Positions 49,637-58,307 of a DNA stretch of 64,000 nt are shown piece by piece (positions within the stretch are counted from its first letter, which is position 1; every line of letters begins with the position of its first letter). Made by a program: the position numbers and the translations under genes. The stretch spans positions 1,006,407-1,070,406 of the forward strand of contig NZ_ML123046.1 of assembly GCF_003846175.1 (NCBI RefSeq), written 5' to 3'. The notes beneath the pieces were generated by a model. The model was not told the origin of the DNA. It did no database searches and worked only from the letters and a program-made list of their open reading frames with translations. Source of the stretch: Streptomyces sp. ADI95-17. Lineage in GTDB: Bacteria > Actinomycetota > Actinomycetes > Streptomycetales > Streptomycetaceae.

Positions 49637-50338
49637 TCAGGCAACGCCCGGCACCAGTCCGAGCGTCCGCAGTCCGTCGGGCCGTTCGGACACCGGCAGA
49701 TGGTGCACGAACCGCACGTCACAGCCCAGTGCGCCGGCCCCGCCGTCCGCGTTCCGGTCGTCGCCGACCATCACCACATCCGCCGGATCCAGCCCCAGAT
49801 TTGTGCAGGCCGTGTGGAAGATCCGTGTGTCCGGCTTCTGGACGCCGTGCTCGTACGACAGCACATAGTCATCGATCAGGGGGTCCAGGCCGTGTGCTCG
49901 GAAGACCGGCCGCAGGTCCCAGCCGATGTTGCTGACCACGCCGGTCCGGACGCCGCTGTCGCGCAGTGCGCCGAGCACCTCCGCCGCGTCCGGGTACGGC
50001 TGCCAGGCGGCCGGTGTGCGATGCCGCTCGTACAGCGCGTCGTACAGCCCGGGATCCGGCAGCGCCACCTGCCGGGCCAGCCCGGTGTACGCCTCCCGGT
50101 GCAGTTCCGCGCTCTCGTCACGGGTGGCCCACGCGGCGGAGAGCCGGGCGGGGACCTGCCGGGGGAGCGGGCCGCCCGGCAGCGCCCCGGCGGCCTCCAG
50201 CTCACCCGCGTACCGCTCGAAGTCGGCCCCGCCCACCGTCACCCCCTGCTCGGCGAGGACCGCGCGCAGCCAGGACCGGACGGACTCGATACGGAAGAGA
50301 GTCCCGGAGAAGTCGAAGAGCACACCTTTGATCTGCAT
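49637..50338 (-). CDS. HAD-family hydrolase
   Basis: This 233-residue HAD-superfamily protein shows motif I FDFSGTL (nucleophile Asp9), motif II VVSNIGWD, motif III with Lys in QKPDTRIFH, and motif IV VVMVGDDRNADGGAGAL. In most HAD phosphatases motif I is DxD; here the second Asp is Ser, so the acid/base that protonates the leaving group is missing. Dehalogenases and some other members also lack it, so the reaction may not be ordinary phosphate ester hydrolysis. ATG 50338 is chosen as the natural start. It lies downstream of the PAP2 gene but beyond a hairpin. Confidence 0.85.
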   Translation of the reverse strand: MQIKGVLFDFSGTLFRIESVRSWLRAVLAEQGVTVGGADFERYAGELEAAGALPGGPLPRQVPARLSAAWATRDESAELHREAYTGLARQVALPDPGLYDALYERHRTPAAWQPYPDAAEVLGALRDSGVRTGVVSNIGWDLRPVFRAHGLDPLIDDYVLSYEHGVQKPDTRIFHTACTNLGLDPADVVMVGDDRNADGGAGALGCDVRFVHHLPVSERPDGLRTLGLVPGVA

Positions 50339-50376
50339 GGCTGCGATCCTCCCCGGCACGGGGCGGCGCGACAAGA

Positions 50377-50403
50377 CCGGCCGCCCCGGGCCGGGGCGGC
50401 CGG
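50377..50403 (-). terminator. Hairpin between PAP2 and HAD genes
   Basis: CCGGCCGCCCC (50377-50387) and GGGGCGGCCGG (50393-50403) form a perfect 11-bp stem with a five-base loop. It probably ends the transcript that comes from the PAP2 gene. Confidence 0.65.
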
Positions 50404-50415
50404 GACTCGGCGGGC

Positions 50416-51114
50416 TCAGGAGCGGCCGGGCGCGCGAAGCCCGCCGCGCCGCTCGTACCGGGCGAATCCGGCGATCGCGAAGCCGACCAGGGCCGCTCCC
50501 AGCAGCCAGCCGCCCAGTACGTCGCTCAGCCAGTGCACGCCCAGGTAGAGGCGGGTCGCGCCCACCCCGACGACCGAGACGCACGCCACCACCAGCGCCG
50601 TCCGCCACAGCCGGGGCCCGGCCCCGTGCCGGTGCAGCAGCCAGAGCAGCAGACCGCAGCTCACCGTCGCCGTCATCGCGTGACCGGAGGGGAACGCCGC
50701 GTAATGGGCGGAGTCCACCGGGTCGGGCCACTGCGGCCGCTCCCGGCCCACCGCGGACTTCAGCCCCTGCTGCACCACGGTGCCCAGCGCGCTCGTCGCC
50801 GCCACCCACACCGCGAGCAGCCGCTCCCCGCGCCACCACAGCGCCACCACCGCCACCGCGATCAGGGCGCGCATGGTCCACGGATCCCAGGCCCAGTCGG
50901 TCAGGATCCGGTTGGCATGGACCAGGCCGGGTTCGGTCACCGCCCTGCGATGCAGGGCGTTCGCGACCGTGCGGTCCAGCGTCATCAGCGGTGACCAGCG
51001 CACGGCGACGAGAACCAGCACGACCAGTGCGAGAAGCGCGCAGACCGCCCCCGTCCCGAAAGGGGTGACACGGGCAGACGTACGGACCGGCGGGGAGAGC
51101 TGCGTGGACGGCAT
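50416..51114 (-). CDS. PAP2-family membrane phosphatase
   Basis: The 232-residue protein has about six membrane helices and the three PAP2 signature motifs: KSAVGRERP (KX6RP), PSGHA and TRLYLGVHWLSD (SRX5HX3D, with Thr at the first position). These enzymes remove phosphate from lipids such as phosphatidic acid or undecaprenyl diphosphate at the outer membrane face. The likely role is lipid-carrier recycling or phosphatidic acid turnover. The M56 peptidase gene lies 33 bases upstream in the same direction, so they may share a transcript. Confidence 0.9.
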   Translation of the reverse strand: MPSTQLSPPVRTSARVTPFGTGAVCALLALVVLVLVAVRWSPLMTLDRTVANALHRRAVTEPGLVHANRILTDWAWDPWTMRALIAVAVVALWWRGERLLAVWVAATSALGTVVQQGLKSAVGRERPQWPDPVDSAHYAAFPSGHAMTATVSCGLLLWLLHRHGAGPRLWRTALVVACVSVVGVGATRLYLGVHWLSDVLGGWLLGAALVGFAIAGFARYERRGGLRAPGRS

Positions 51115-51147
51115 GGGGCGATCTTCGCGGAAGGCCGGCGGCCCTGG

Positions 51148-52083
51148 CTATCGCAGCGCGCTGAGTCCCGGAACGAAGGCCACCAGAAGCGGGACCACCG
51201 GCACCATCGCGGCCGCCGCGGTCAGCCGGAGCCGACGGCCCGCGGTGAGCCGGTCAGCCGGGGTCAGCAACCGGTTCACCCGCAGCGGCAGCTGTGCGTC
51301 CGGCGCCGGGCAGGGGCCGAACACGCCCCGGTCCTCGTTGAGTTCCACCAGAGCCAGGGCGATCGTCAGTCGTCCGAAACGCTTCGACGCCACATCGTCC
51401 GCGGCCAGTTCGACCAGCCGGTGCATCTCGTCGCGGAACGCCGCGAACACCGGCACCTGCGGAAAGCCGGTCGCCAGGGCGCCGGAACAGTGCAGCAGCC
51501 AGTCGTGCCGTGCGTTCGCGTGCCCCTGCTCGTGGGCCAGCACCGCATCGAGCTGACGGCCTTTCAGGCGCCTGAGCGCCGTGGTGGTGATGACCAGTTG
51601 AGGCGCGGCGCCCGGCAGCCACCAGGCATCCGGACGCTCTCCCTCCAGCACGACGAGACGGCCGCTGCCGGGCTTCTCGCCGGGCATCAGCGGGGCCCGC
51701 ACCAGCAGTTCGGCGCGCCGCTGCCTGCGCCGCACCTGCGCCCGGTGGATCTCCCGGGTCAGCATCACCGCCGACCACACCCCGCCCAGCGCCAGCAGTA
51801 CGGCCATGGCGGCGGACCACCGGCCGTGCCCGCCCAGCGCGTACGCCTCCACCACCGCGTGCGGCGCCGGGGCGAACACATGCCCGCGCACCGCCTGCCA
51901 GGCGGCGGCCGCGCTGAACGTCATGGAGAGCGCGAAGGAGAGCAGCACGCCGGCCACCACGCACTGCCACACCCACAGCGCCACGACGGGCTCGCGCTCC
52001 GGCCACCGGGCCCTGGCCATCAGCCGCGGGGTCAGGACGGCGGCCAGTGCACCGAGCAGCAGCAGTGCGAGGGAGACCAACAT
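51148..52083 (-). CDS. M56/M48-family membrane metallopeptidase (BlaR1-like)
   Basis: This 311-residue protein has three to four membrane helices and a zinc motif HEQGHANARHDW (about 182-193) followed by the third ligand region VELAADDVASKRFG. The pattern matches M56 peptidases such as the metalloprotease half of BlaR1, which cleave a BlaI repressor on signal. No penicillin-sensor domain follows and no BlaI gene is adjacent, although many Streptomyces M56 genes have one. A DUF5134 membrane protein gene lies directly upstream (86 bases). It may degrade membrane proteins in a quality-control role. Confidence 0.85.
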   Translation of the reverse strand: MLVSLALLLLGALAAVLTPRLMARARWPEREPVVALWVWQCVVAGVLLSFALSMTFSAAAAWQAVRGHVFAPAPHAVVEAYALGGHGRWSAAMAVLLALGGVWSAVMLTREIHRAQVRRRQRRAELLVRAPLMPGEKPGSGRLVVLEGERPDAWWLPGAAPQLVITTTALRRLKGRQLDAVLAHEQGHANARHDWLLHCSGALATGFPQVPVFAAFRDEMHRLVELAADDVASKRFGRLTIALALVELNEDRGVFGPCPAPDAQLPLRVNRLLTPADRLTAGRRLRLTAAAAMVPVVPLLVAFVPGLSALR

Positions 52084-52169
52084 GACGCCAGCCTATGAGG
52101 GGCGCGGTACCCACGGGTATGGCCTTGCACGGCAAGTGACGCAGACCACGGTTTGACCGGCCGGCCGGC

Positions 52170-52763
52170 TCACAGGGTGAGCAGCATCGCGAACATGGCC
52201 ATCCCCATCGTCAGCCGGCAGGCGAGCGCCAGCTCGGGGCGCGTACCCCAGGTGGTCCCGGCGAGGCCACCGCCCGCCGGGACGGGGGCGGCGGCCACCG
52301 GTATCAGCCGGGCCCCCGACCGCAGCACGTACACCGCGTAGTAGGCCAGCAGCAGTCCGGTCAGCAGGGGGACGCCCCCGGCCGTCGCCGCGGCCCCGTG
52401 ACCCATGTGGCCGCCGTGCCCGCCGGATGCCGACCCGCCGCCCGGCGCCATCGTCAGGGCCATGTAGAACATCGCCGAGGACCCCACCAGATGGTGCAGA
52501 TGGTGACTGCCGCGCCGGGCGAACCACAGCGCGCGCAACGAGGCCACCCCGAACAGCGCCGCGTACACCGCCCATCCCCACGCGGGAGGTGTCACGACGG
52601 CCGCCGGCACCGCCATGGCGGCCATGCCGAAGCCCATCAGCGCCTCCGCGCGTGCCGTCCTGCGCCCCTCCCCGGTCTCGCTGCGGGTGCGCAGCAGGCA
52701 GTACGCACCCGTCGTCGCGCACAACGCCATCAGCAGCCAGCCCGACATCGCCGATCCGTGCAC
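52170..52763 (-). CDS. DUF5134 membrane protein
   Basis: The 197-residue protein starts at GTG 52763, seven bases after GGGGGAGG. Five or six membrane helices are interrupted by a His/Gly-rich loop (GGSASGGHGGHMGHG, about 108-122) that could bind a metal such as copper, and a second His cluster in GSHHLHHLVGSS. The pattern matches DUF5134. Pairing with the M56 peptidase suggests a shared membrane role. The His loop is the most telling visible feature, although metal binding is only inferred. Confidence 0.8.
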   Translation of the reverse strand: MHGSAMSGWLLMALCATTGAYCLLRTRSETGEGRRTARAEALMGFGMAAMAVPAAVVTPPAWGWAVYAALFGVASLRALWFARRGSHHLHHLVGSSAMFYMALTMAPGGGSASGGHGGHMGHGAAATAGGVPLLTGLLLAYYAVYVLRSGARLIPVAAAPVPAGGGLAGTTWGTRPELALACRLTMGMAMFAMLLTL

Positions 52764-52846
52764 AGCGCACCTCCCCCTGGCCGTACGACGCGGTCCCCCT
52801 TGGTCGATGCCCGGGGGAGGACCGCCGTACGCGGCGCACTGAAGTG

Positions 52847-52902
52847 CAAGGGGAGCGCGCGGAGGGAGCGTTCCCGCCGCGCGCTGTGCTTCCGTGCCCT
52901 TG
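52847..52902 (-). terminator. Nested hairpin after the PEP-hydrolase-like gene
   Basis: The inner stem AGCGCGCGG/CCGCGCGCT (52854-52862 with 52877-52885) and outer CAAGGG/CCCTTG (52847-52852 with 52897-52902) lie directly after the stop codon of the leftward PEP-hydrolase-like gene. Confidence 0.6.
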
Positions 52903-53727
52903 TCAGCCGAGCGTGAGGGACTTGAAAGCGCGTGCCTGCTCGGTGATGGCGCGCTCCGTGGGCAGCCGTTCCATGGACGAGGCGCCGAAGAAGCCGGCGA
53001 TCCCGGAGGTGTGCTCCAGGACGTAGCGGGCGTCCTCCGGTTCGGCGATCGGGCCGCCGTGACAGAGCACGATGATGCCGGGATTGACGCGCTTCGCGGC
53101 GTCGTGCATCTCCTGCACGGCGGTGGCGGCCTGATCGAGGGTGAGCGCGGTCGAGGCGCCGATGGAACCCTTGGTGGTCAGCCCGACGTGCGGCACGAGG
53201 ACATCGGCACCCGCCCGCGCCATCTCGGCGGCCTGCTCGGGGTCGAACACATAGGGCGCGGTCAGCAGATCGCGCTCGTGGGCCTGGCGGATCATGTCGA
53301 TCTCCAGACCGAAGCCCATGCCGGTCTCTTCGAGGTTCTCGCGGAACTTGCCGTCGTACAGCCCGACGGTGGGGAAGTTCTGTACGCCGGTGAAGCCGAT
53401 GGCCTTCAGCTGGTCGAGGAAGTTGCCCATGATCCGGAACGGATCGGTGCCGCACACCCCGGCGAGCACGGGGACGTCCCGCACCACGGGCAGCACCTCG
53501 CCCGCCATGTCGAGCACGATGGCATTGGCGTCGCCGTACGGCAGCAGACCCGCCAGCGAGCCCCGGCCGGCCATCCGGTACCGGCCGGAGTTGTAGATGA
53601 TCAGCAGATCGACGCCGCCGGCCTCCGCGCACTTGGCGGACAGGCCGGTGCCTGCACCCGCGCCTATGACGGCCTTGCCTGCTGCGACCTGCTCGGTCAG
53701 GCGCGACAGGGCTTGATTGCGGTTCAC
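52903..53727 (-). CDS. Phosphoenolpyruvate hydrolase-like TIM-barrel protein
   Basis: The 274-residue protein matches the TIM-barrel family annotated as PEP hydrolase-like or signal-transduction protein: [80 protein letters not shown] and [17 protein letters not shown]. It resembles PEP-mutase-like lyases, but the true substrate is unknown. It lies 81 bases after the Tm-1-like gene in the same direction and probably forms one operon under the divergent MocR regulator. The pair is often found together in actinobacteria and proteobacteria. Confidence 0.85.
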   Translation of the reverse strand: MNRNQALSRLTEQVAAGKAVIGAGAGTGLSAKCAEAGGVDLLIIYNSGRYRMAGRGSLAGLLPYGDANAIVLDMAGEVLPVVRDVPVLAGVCGTDPFRIMGNFLDQLKAIGFTGVQNFPTVGLYDGKFRENLEETGMGFGLEIDMIRQAHERDLLTAPYVFDPEQAAEMARAGADVLVPHVGLTTKGSIGASTALTLDQAATAVQEMHDAAKRVNPGIIVLCHGGPIAEPEDARYVLEHTSGIAGFFGASSMERLPTERAITEQARAFKSLTLG

Positions 53728-53808
53728 GGATGGACTCCTGTTTCCGTTGGTGGGTTTCTCGCCGCCCGGGCATGCGGACGCGGGGCCTCGGGCGTGCGGA
53801 TCTTCGGC

Positions 53809-55062
53809 TCAGACGTTCGGGTGCGAACGTTCCTGGGTGCTGATCAGCTGGTGCAGGTGGTCGGCGGCGGCGACGGCGAACGACGCGTCGTTGAGATGGG
53901 CACCGATCTCGCGCAGATCGACGGCACTGCCCCGCAGCGCGGTGCGCAGGGCCGCCAGCCCGGCCGCGTCGGCCTCCGGATCGTGGAACGGCCCGCCCGG
54001 GGCGTCCACCGCGGAGACGCCGCCCAGCGGCCAGAGGACCGCCGTCGGGCCGTGCGCCGAGGCCAGCTTCCGCCCCATGGAGCCACCGAGTTCGGCCATC
54101 TCGTCGGCCGTGGTGCGCATCAGGGTGACGGTCGGGTTGTGCTCCAGGAACTGGCGTCCGGCGAAGCGCTCCGGGACAGTTTCGGCGGCGCCGAAGTTGA
54201 CCATGTCCAGTGCCCCGGGCGCGACCACCTGCGGCAGCCCCGCCCGGCCCGCCGCGGTGAGCCGGTCCGGGCCGGCGCTCAGCACACCGCCGACCAGATC
54301 GTCCGCGAGCTCGGTGGTGGTCAGGTCGAGGACACCGGCCAGGAACCCGCCCGCGGCGAGCTTCTCCAGTGCCCGGCCGCCCGCGCCGGTGGCGTGGAAG
54401 ACCAGCACCTCGTAACCCAGCTCGTCCAGCCGCTGCCGAGCGGCGTCCACCGCCTGGGTGGTGACGCCGAACATGCTGGCGCCGATCAGCGGACGCCCCT
54501 GGGGCTGCGACTCGTTCAGCCGCCGCTCGTGGTGGATGGCCATGCCCGCCGCGGCGGCCACCGCGTTGCCCATGATCTGCGTCGACACGGAGTTGATGCC
54601 CGCCACGTCGACCACGCTGTACATCATGGTGATGTCGCTGCTGCCGACGTACGGCGACACGTCCCCGCTGGCCATGGTGGACACCAGCACCTTCGGGACG
54701 CCGATGGGCAGCGCCTGCATGGCACGCGCGGCGATGAACGAGCCACCGCTGCCGGCCACCGCCAGCACCGCGTCCAGCTGCCCCTCGCGGTACAGATCAC
54801 CGACGATCTGCTCGACCCCGTCGGCCATGGCGGACACCGCCGCACCGCGGTCCCCGTTGGCGCGCAGCGCCTCCAGACCGTGCCCGGCGCGGCGCGCGAC
54901 GGCCGCCGCGTCGATGTCGCCCGTGACCGTGCCCACGGGCGACGGCATCACCCCGGCATCGACGAGCACCACGTCGCAGCCCGACTCGCGAAGCCGCGCG
55001 GAGAGCCACTCGTACTCCGGCCCTTTGGTGTCCAGTGTTCCGACGAGCACCACGGTCGCCAT
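53809..55062 (-). CDS. Tm-1-like ATP-binding protein (UPF0261)
   Basis: The 417-residue protein starts at ATG 55062 behind AAAGGAG. The N-terminal part (VVLVGTLDTKGPEYEWLSAR) and the glycine-rich AVAGSGGSFIAARAMQALPI are the nucleotide-binding features of the Tm-1 group, named for a tomato virus-resistance protein. The C-terminal domain shows VFHATGAGGRALEKLAAGGF and VVAPGALDMVNFGAAETVP. In bacteria the biochemical function is not established; it works beside the PEP-hydrolase-like protein, perhaps as two halves of one catabolic step. Its gene diverges from the MocR regulator gene, with 105 bases between starts. Confidence 0.85.
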   Translation of the reverse strand: MATVVLVGTLDTKGPEYEWLSARLRESGCDVVLVDAGVMPSPVGTVTGDIDAAAVARRAGHGLEALRANGDRGAAVSAMADGVEQIVGDLYREGQLDAVLAVAGSGGSFIAARAMQALPIGVPKVLVSTMASGDVSPYVGSSDITMMYSVVDVAGINSVSTQIMGNAVAAAAGMAIHHERRLNESQPQGRPLIGASMFGVTTQAVDAARQRLDELGYEVLVFHATGAGGRALEKLAAGGFLAGVLDLTTTELADDLVGGVLSAGPDRLTAAGRAGLPQVVAPGALDMVNFGAAETVPERFAGRQFLEHNPTVTLMRTTADEMAELGGSMGRKLASAHGPTAVLWPLGGVSAVDAPGGPFHDPEADAAGLAALRTALRGSAVDLREIGAHLNDASFAVAAADHLHQLISTQERSHPNV

Positions 55063-55167
55063 GTTCTTGCTCCTTTGCAACGGCGTTCTCCCGATCATGT
55101 GCGAGCCACCGGAGGGCGGCAAAGACCACTTGAGGGCAATTGGCCTGCGGCGGGCGATGATGAGGGC
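55063..55167. promoter_or_regulatory. Divergent control region of the Tm-1-like and MocR genes
   Basis: The 105-bp gap contains CCACTTGAGGGCAATTGG (55122-55139), with outer CCA/TGG in inverted order. This is a candidate MocR site, but the match to known MocR operators is weak. A TTGCAA (55074-55079) is also present. Confidence 0.3.
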
Positions 55168-56580
55168 ATGGACCGGATTCCTCCCACCCGGCTGTCCCGT
55201 CTGCTGACCGGGTGGTCCAAGGACGGCACGGGCGCGATGCCGCAGCTGCTGGCCGAGGCGCTGCGCGAGCTGGCGCAGCGCGGAGACGTGGCACCGGGCA
55301 CGGTGCTGCCCTCCCAGCGCGCCCTGGCGACGGCGCTGGGCGTCAGCCGTTCCACGGTGACGGCGGCGTACGGACTGCTGGAGGCCGAGGGGTGGCTGGA
55401 GAGCCGGCAGGGCAGCGGCTCCCGGCTGCGGGGCTCCGGCGCGGTGGGCGAGCCGGCCACCGAGGGCCGCCTCGCCAGCTTCGGGACCAGGGACGGCGGC
55501 ATCGACCTGTCCAGCGGGGCGCTGGACGGCCTGCCCGCGGTCGCGGCGGCGGTCGGTGGGCTGTCCGCCGCCGATCTCACCGCCGCGCTGGCCGGCGACG
55601 GCTACCTCCCGTACGGGCTGCCCGAGCTCCGCGAGGGGATCGCCGAGTACCACCGGTCGGCGGGCCTGCCGACCTCCCCGGAACAGATCCTGGTGACCGC
55701 CGGATCCCAGCAGGCCGTCTGGCTGATCACCCAGGGCCTGGTCGAGCCCGGTGACACGGTGATCGTGGAGGATCCGACCTACCGGGGCGCGCTCGAAGCG
55801 CTGCGCGGCCGCGGCGCCCGGCTGGTGCCGCTGCCCGCGGACGGGGCACACGGTGCCCGGGCGCTGGCCCGGCTGGCCGGTCACGTCCGGCCCCGCCTCG
55901 TCTACCTCCAGCCGGCCGTCCACAACCCCACCGGCCGCGGCATGGACGAGCCCACCCGCCTCGCCTGGGCCGCCGTCCTGGCCGAACAGGGCCTGTACGT
56001 GGTCGAGGACAACGCCTACGCCGAACTGTCCCTGCTCGACGACGCCGCGCCCCGCTCCCTCGCCGGCCTGCTGCCGCCCGCCGCCACGGCCACCGTGGGC
56101 ACCCTGTCCAAGCTGTTCTGGGGCGGACTCAGACTGGGCTGGATCCGGGCCTCCACCACCGTGATCCGGCGGCTGGCCGACATCAAGAAGTCCGTCGACC
56201 TGTCCTGCCCGGTGGTGGAACAGATGCTGGCCGTGCAGTTGCTGCGGCAACTGCCCGAGGCCCGGGCCCGCCGCCGCTCCCGGCTGCGCGAACGTCTGGC
56301 GGAGACCGAACGGCTGCTGCGCGAGCAGCGGACCGGCTGGCGGTGGGAGCGCCCCGACGGCGGCTCCGCCCTCTGGGTGGAGATGCCGGGCACCGACGCC
56401 GAGGCCACCGCCCAGCTGGCCCGCCGCGCGGGTGTGCTGATCGTTCCCGGCCCGGCCTTCTCCGCCGTGGACGGCTTCCGCCACCATGTGCGGCTCCCGT
56501 TCGCCGACGACGACGGCGGCCTGGCGAAGGCCCTGCCCGTGCTCGTCGACTGCGCGGAACGAAGCCGCACCGCTCACTGA
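55168..56580 (+). CDS. MocR-family regulator (GntR HTH fused to aminotransferase fold)
   Basis: This 470-residue fusion has an N-terminal GntR winged HTH (LAEALRELAQRGDVAPGTVL, then LATALGVSRSTVTAAYGLLE, about 25-80) and a fold-type I aminotransferase domain. The PLP Lys lies in TLSKLFWGGLRLGW (about 315), with QPAVHNPTGRGM and VVEDNAYAEL contributing other cofactor contacts. MocR regulators use bound PLP as a sensor and usually control a neighbouring divergent operon. The likely targets are the Tm-1-like and PEP-hydrolase-like genes. It ends 15 bases from the convergent VOC gene. Confidence 0.9.
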   Translation: MDRIPPTRLSRLLTGWSKDGTGAMPQLLAEALRELAQRGDVAPGTVLPSQRALATALGVSRSTVTAAYGLLEAEGWLESRQGSGSRLRGSGAVGEPATEGRLASFGTRDGGIDLSSGALDGLPAVAAAVGGLSAADLTAALAGDGYLPYGLPELREGIAEYHRSAGLPTSPEQILVTAGSQQAVWLITQGLVEPGDTVIVEDPTYRGALEALRGRGARLVPLPADGAHGARALARLAGHVRPRLVYLQPAVHNPTGRGMDEPTRLAWAAVLAEQGLYVVEDNAYAELSLLDDAAPRSLAGLLPPAATATVGTLSKLFWGGLRLGWIRASTTVIRRLADIKKSVDLSCPVVEQMLAVQLLRQLPEARARRRSRLRERLAETERLLREQRTGWRWERPDGGSALWVEMPGTDAEATAQLARRAGVLIVPGPAFSAVDGFRHHVRLPFADDDGGLAKALPVLVDCAERSRTAH

Positions 56581-56595
56581 CGGTATCCGGGGCCG

Positions 56596-56982
56596 TCAGG
56601 GGCGGTACCGCAGCGGATGGTCCGCGGGGACCTCCACCATGACGATCCGGTGCCCGTCGGGGTCGCGGAGCCACATCTCGACCAGCCCCCACGGCTCGCG
56701 CACCGGCTCCCGCAGCACCTCGACGCCGCAGGCCGTCAACTCCTCGTGTGCCGCCCGCACGTCCGCGACCTGCATCCACAGTTCGAGACCGGGCACCGGC
56801 GGCCCGGCGGCGCGCCCGGACACCTCCAGGAAGCCCCCGCCCAGGAAGTAGACCGTGCCCCGCTCGGGGCCGGTGCCGAACTCCCGGTAGACGGGCAGCC
56901 CGAGGGACTGCCCGTAGAAGATCCGTGACCGTTCGGGATCCACCGGACGCAACAGGATCCGGCTGCTCAGCACATGAACCAT
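56596..56982 (-). CDS. VOC/glyoxalase-family protein
   Basis: The 128-residue protein has two beta-alpha-beta-beta-beta modules of the vicinal oxygen chelate fold: VHVLSSRILLRPVDPERSRI, then VYFLGGGFLEVSGR, then PGLELWMQVADVRAAHEELT and LVEMWLRDPDGHRIVMVEVP. The metal-binding pattern is partial, with Glu in the last strand and no N-terminal His. It could be a fosmidomycin/bleomycin-type binding protein or a small isomerase. No partner gene is evident, and it diverges from the GNAT gene at 57060. Confidence 0.8.
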   Translation of the reverse strand: MVHVLSSRILLRPVDPERSRIFYGQSLGLPVYREFGTGPERGTVYFLGGGFLEVSGRAAGPPVPGLELWMQVADVRAAHEELTACGVEVLREPVREPWGLVEMWLRDPDGHRIVMVEVPADHPLRYRP

Positions 56983-57059
56983 GCGCCGACTCTAGATCCG
57001 CGACACCCGCGTTACGCTGCTCCGGCACGGCCACAGCACAGAAACGGAGAGCCACCGCA

Positions 57060-57611
57060 ATGGACACCGCCCCCGCCCAGGACCCGGGACAGCTGACCTT
57101 TCGCGACGCGGCCGACGCCGATGTGCCCGCCCTGGTGGCGCTCATCGAGTCGGCGTACCGCGGGGACTCCAGCCGGACCGGCTGGACCACCGAGGCGGAC
57201 ATCCTCCAGGGGCAGCGGACGGACCCGAACGGTGTGCGACGGGTCGTCGAAGCGCCCGGCAGCCGGCTGCTCGTGGTCGAGCGCGACGGCGAGCTGGTCG
57301 CCTGCTGCCAGCTCGAACACCGCGGCGAGGCCGCCTACTTCGGAATGTTCGCGGTCCGTCCCGGACTCCAGGGCGCGGGCCTCGGCAAGGTGATCATCGC
57401 CGAGGCCGAGCGCACCGTCCGGGAGAGCTGGGGCGTGCGCGAGATGCACATGACCGTGATCTCGGTGCGCGAGGAGCTGATCGCCTGGTACGAGCGGCGC
57501 GGCTACCGCCGTACGGGAGAGCTCAGCCCGTTCCCGTACGGCGACGAGCGCTTCGGCATTCCGCAGCGCGACGACCTCGCCTTCGAGCTGCTGGTCAAGG
57601 ACCTCGGCTGA
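57060..57611 (+). CDS. GNAT-family N-acetyltransferase
   Basis: This 183-residue protein begins at ATG 57060. It has the acetyl-CoA motif VRPGLQGAGLGKVIIAEAER (about 101-120) and motif B MTVISVREELIAWYERRGYR, with LTFRDAADADVPALVALIES at the N terminus. The acceptor is unknown. The 3' end is 12 bases from the convergent GDPD gene, with no obvious hairpin between. Confidence 0.85.
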   Translation: MDTAPAQDPGQLTFRDAADADVPALVALIESAYRGDSSRTGWTTEADILQGQRTDPNGVRRVVEAPGSRLLVVERDGELVACCQLEHRGEAAYFGMFAVRPGLQGAGLGKVIIAEAERTVRESWGVREMHMTVISVREELIAWYERRGYRRTGELSPFPYGDERFGIPQRDDLAFELLVKDLG

Positions 57612-57623
57612 CCGGGCCCGCGA

Positions 57624-58307
57624 TCAGGCGGTGAAGCGGCCGGCGCGGCGGATCTCCGGGTAGTCGGTGGTCGCGCCGTCCAGCCGCAGGGCGCGCGCCA
57701 GCCGCAGATGGTCCTGGGTGTTCACCACCCAGCCGATGACCTTCAGCCCCTCGGCGTGCGCCTGTTCGGCGACCTCCAGGGTGAGCCGGCGGATGTTCAG
57801 CGCCAGCGTCGCCGCCCCCACCGCCTTCGCCCGGTCCACCACATCGCCCTGCCAGCGGCTGGCGATGAGCACGGTCCGTACGCCCGGCACCAGCCTGGCG
57901 ATCTCGGCCACCGCCTCGTCATGGAACGAGGACACCTCGACCCGGTCGGCGAGATCGCGCCGCAGCATCACCTCGGCCAGCGCGCGGGCCGCCGCCGCGT
58001 CCTTGATCTCGGCCTGCACGGGGGACCGTACGGCGTCGAGCACCTCCTCGAAGACCGGCACCCGCTCGCCCTGCCCGGCGTCGAGTTCCCGCAGCTCGGA
58101 CAGGGTCTTCTCGTTGATCGGCCCCTTGCCGTCCGTCGTGCGGTCCACATCGGCGTCGTGCATCACGGCCAGTGCGCCGTCCTTGCTCAGGTGAAGGTCC
58201 AGCTCGATCGCGTCCATGCCGGCCCGTTCCGCGTGGACGAACGAGCGCAGGGTGTTCTCCGGTTCGACACCCATCACTCCGCGATGTCCGATGGTGAGAA
58301 AAGACAA
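57624..58307 (-). CDS. Glycerophosphodiester phosphodiesterase
   Basis: The 227-residue enzyme has the GDPD TIM-barrel motifs IGHRGVMGVEPENTLRSF, with the catalytic His of HRG and Glu of EN, ELDLHLSKDGALAVMHDADV with the metal Glu/Asp and second His, and VQAEIKDA. It hydrolyses glycerophosphodiesters to glycerol-3-phosphate plus alcohol. The TTG start at 58307 (LSFLTIGHRG) behind GGAAGCGGG is preferred because the longer frame from 58370 adds only an Arg-rich stretch without a ribosome site. No signal peptide is visible, so it is probably cytoplasmic. Confidence 0.85.
   Translation of the reverse strand: MSFLTIGHRGVMGVEPENTLRSFVHAERAGMDAIELDLHLSKDGALAVMHDADVDRTTDGKGPINEKTLSELRELDAGQGERVPVFEEVLDAVRSPVQAEIKDAAAARALAEVMLRRDLADRVEVSSFHDEAVAEIARLVPGVRTVLIASRWQGDVVDRAKAVGAATLALNIRRLTLEVAEQAHAEGLKVIGWVVNTQDHLRLARALRLDGATTDYPEIRRAGRFTA

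Noticed and set aside
53809-56577. A 922-residue open frame on the minus strand through the MocR gene
   Set aside because: It is antisense to MocR beyond 55062 and reads as Arg/Gly/Gln-rich nonsense there; only the 53809-55062 part is the Tm-1-like gene.
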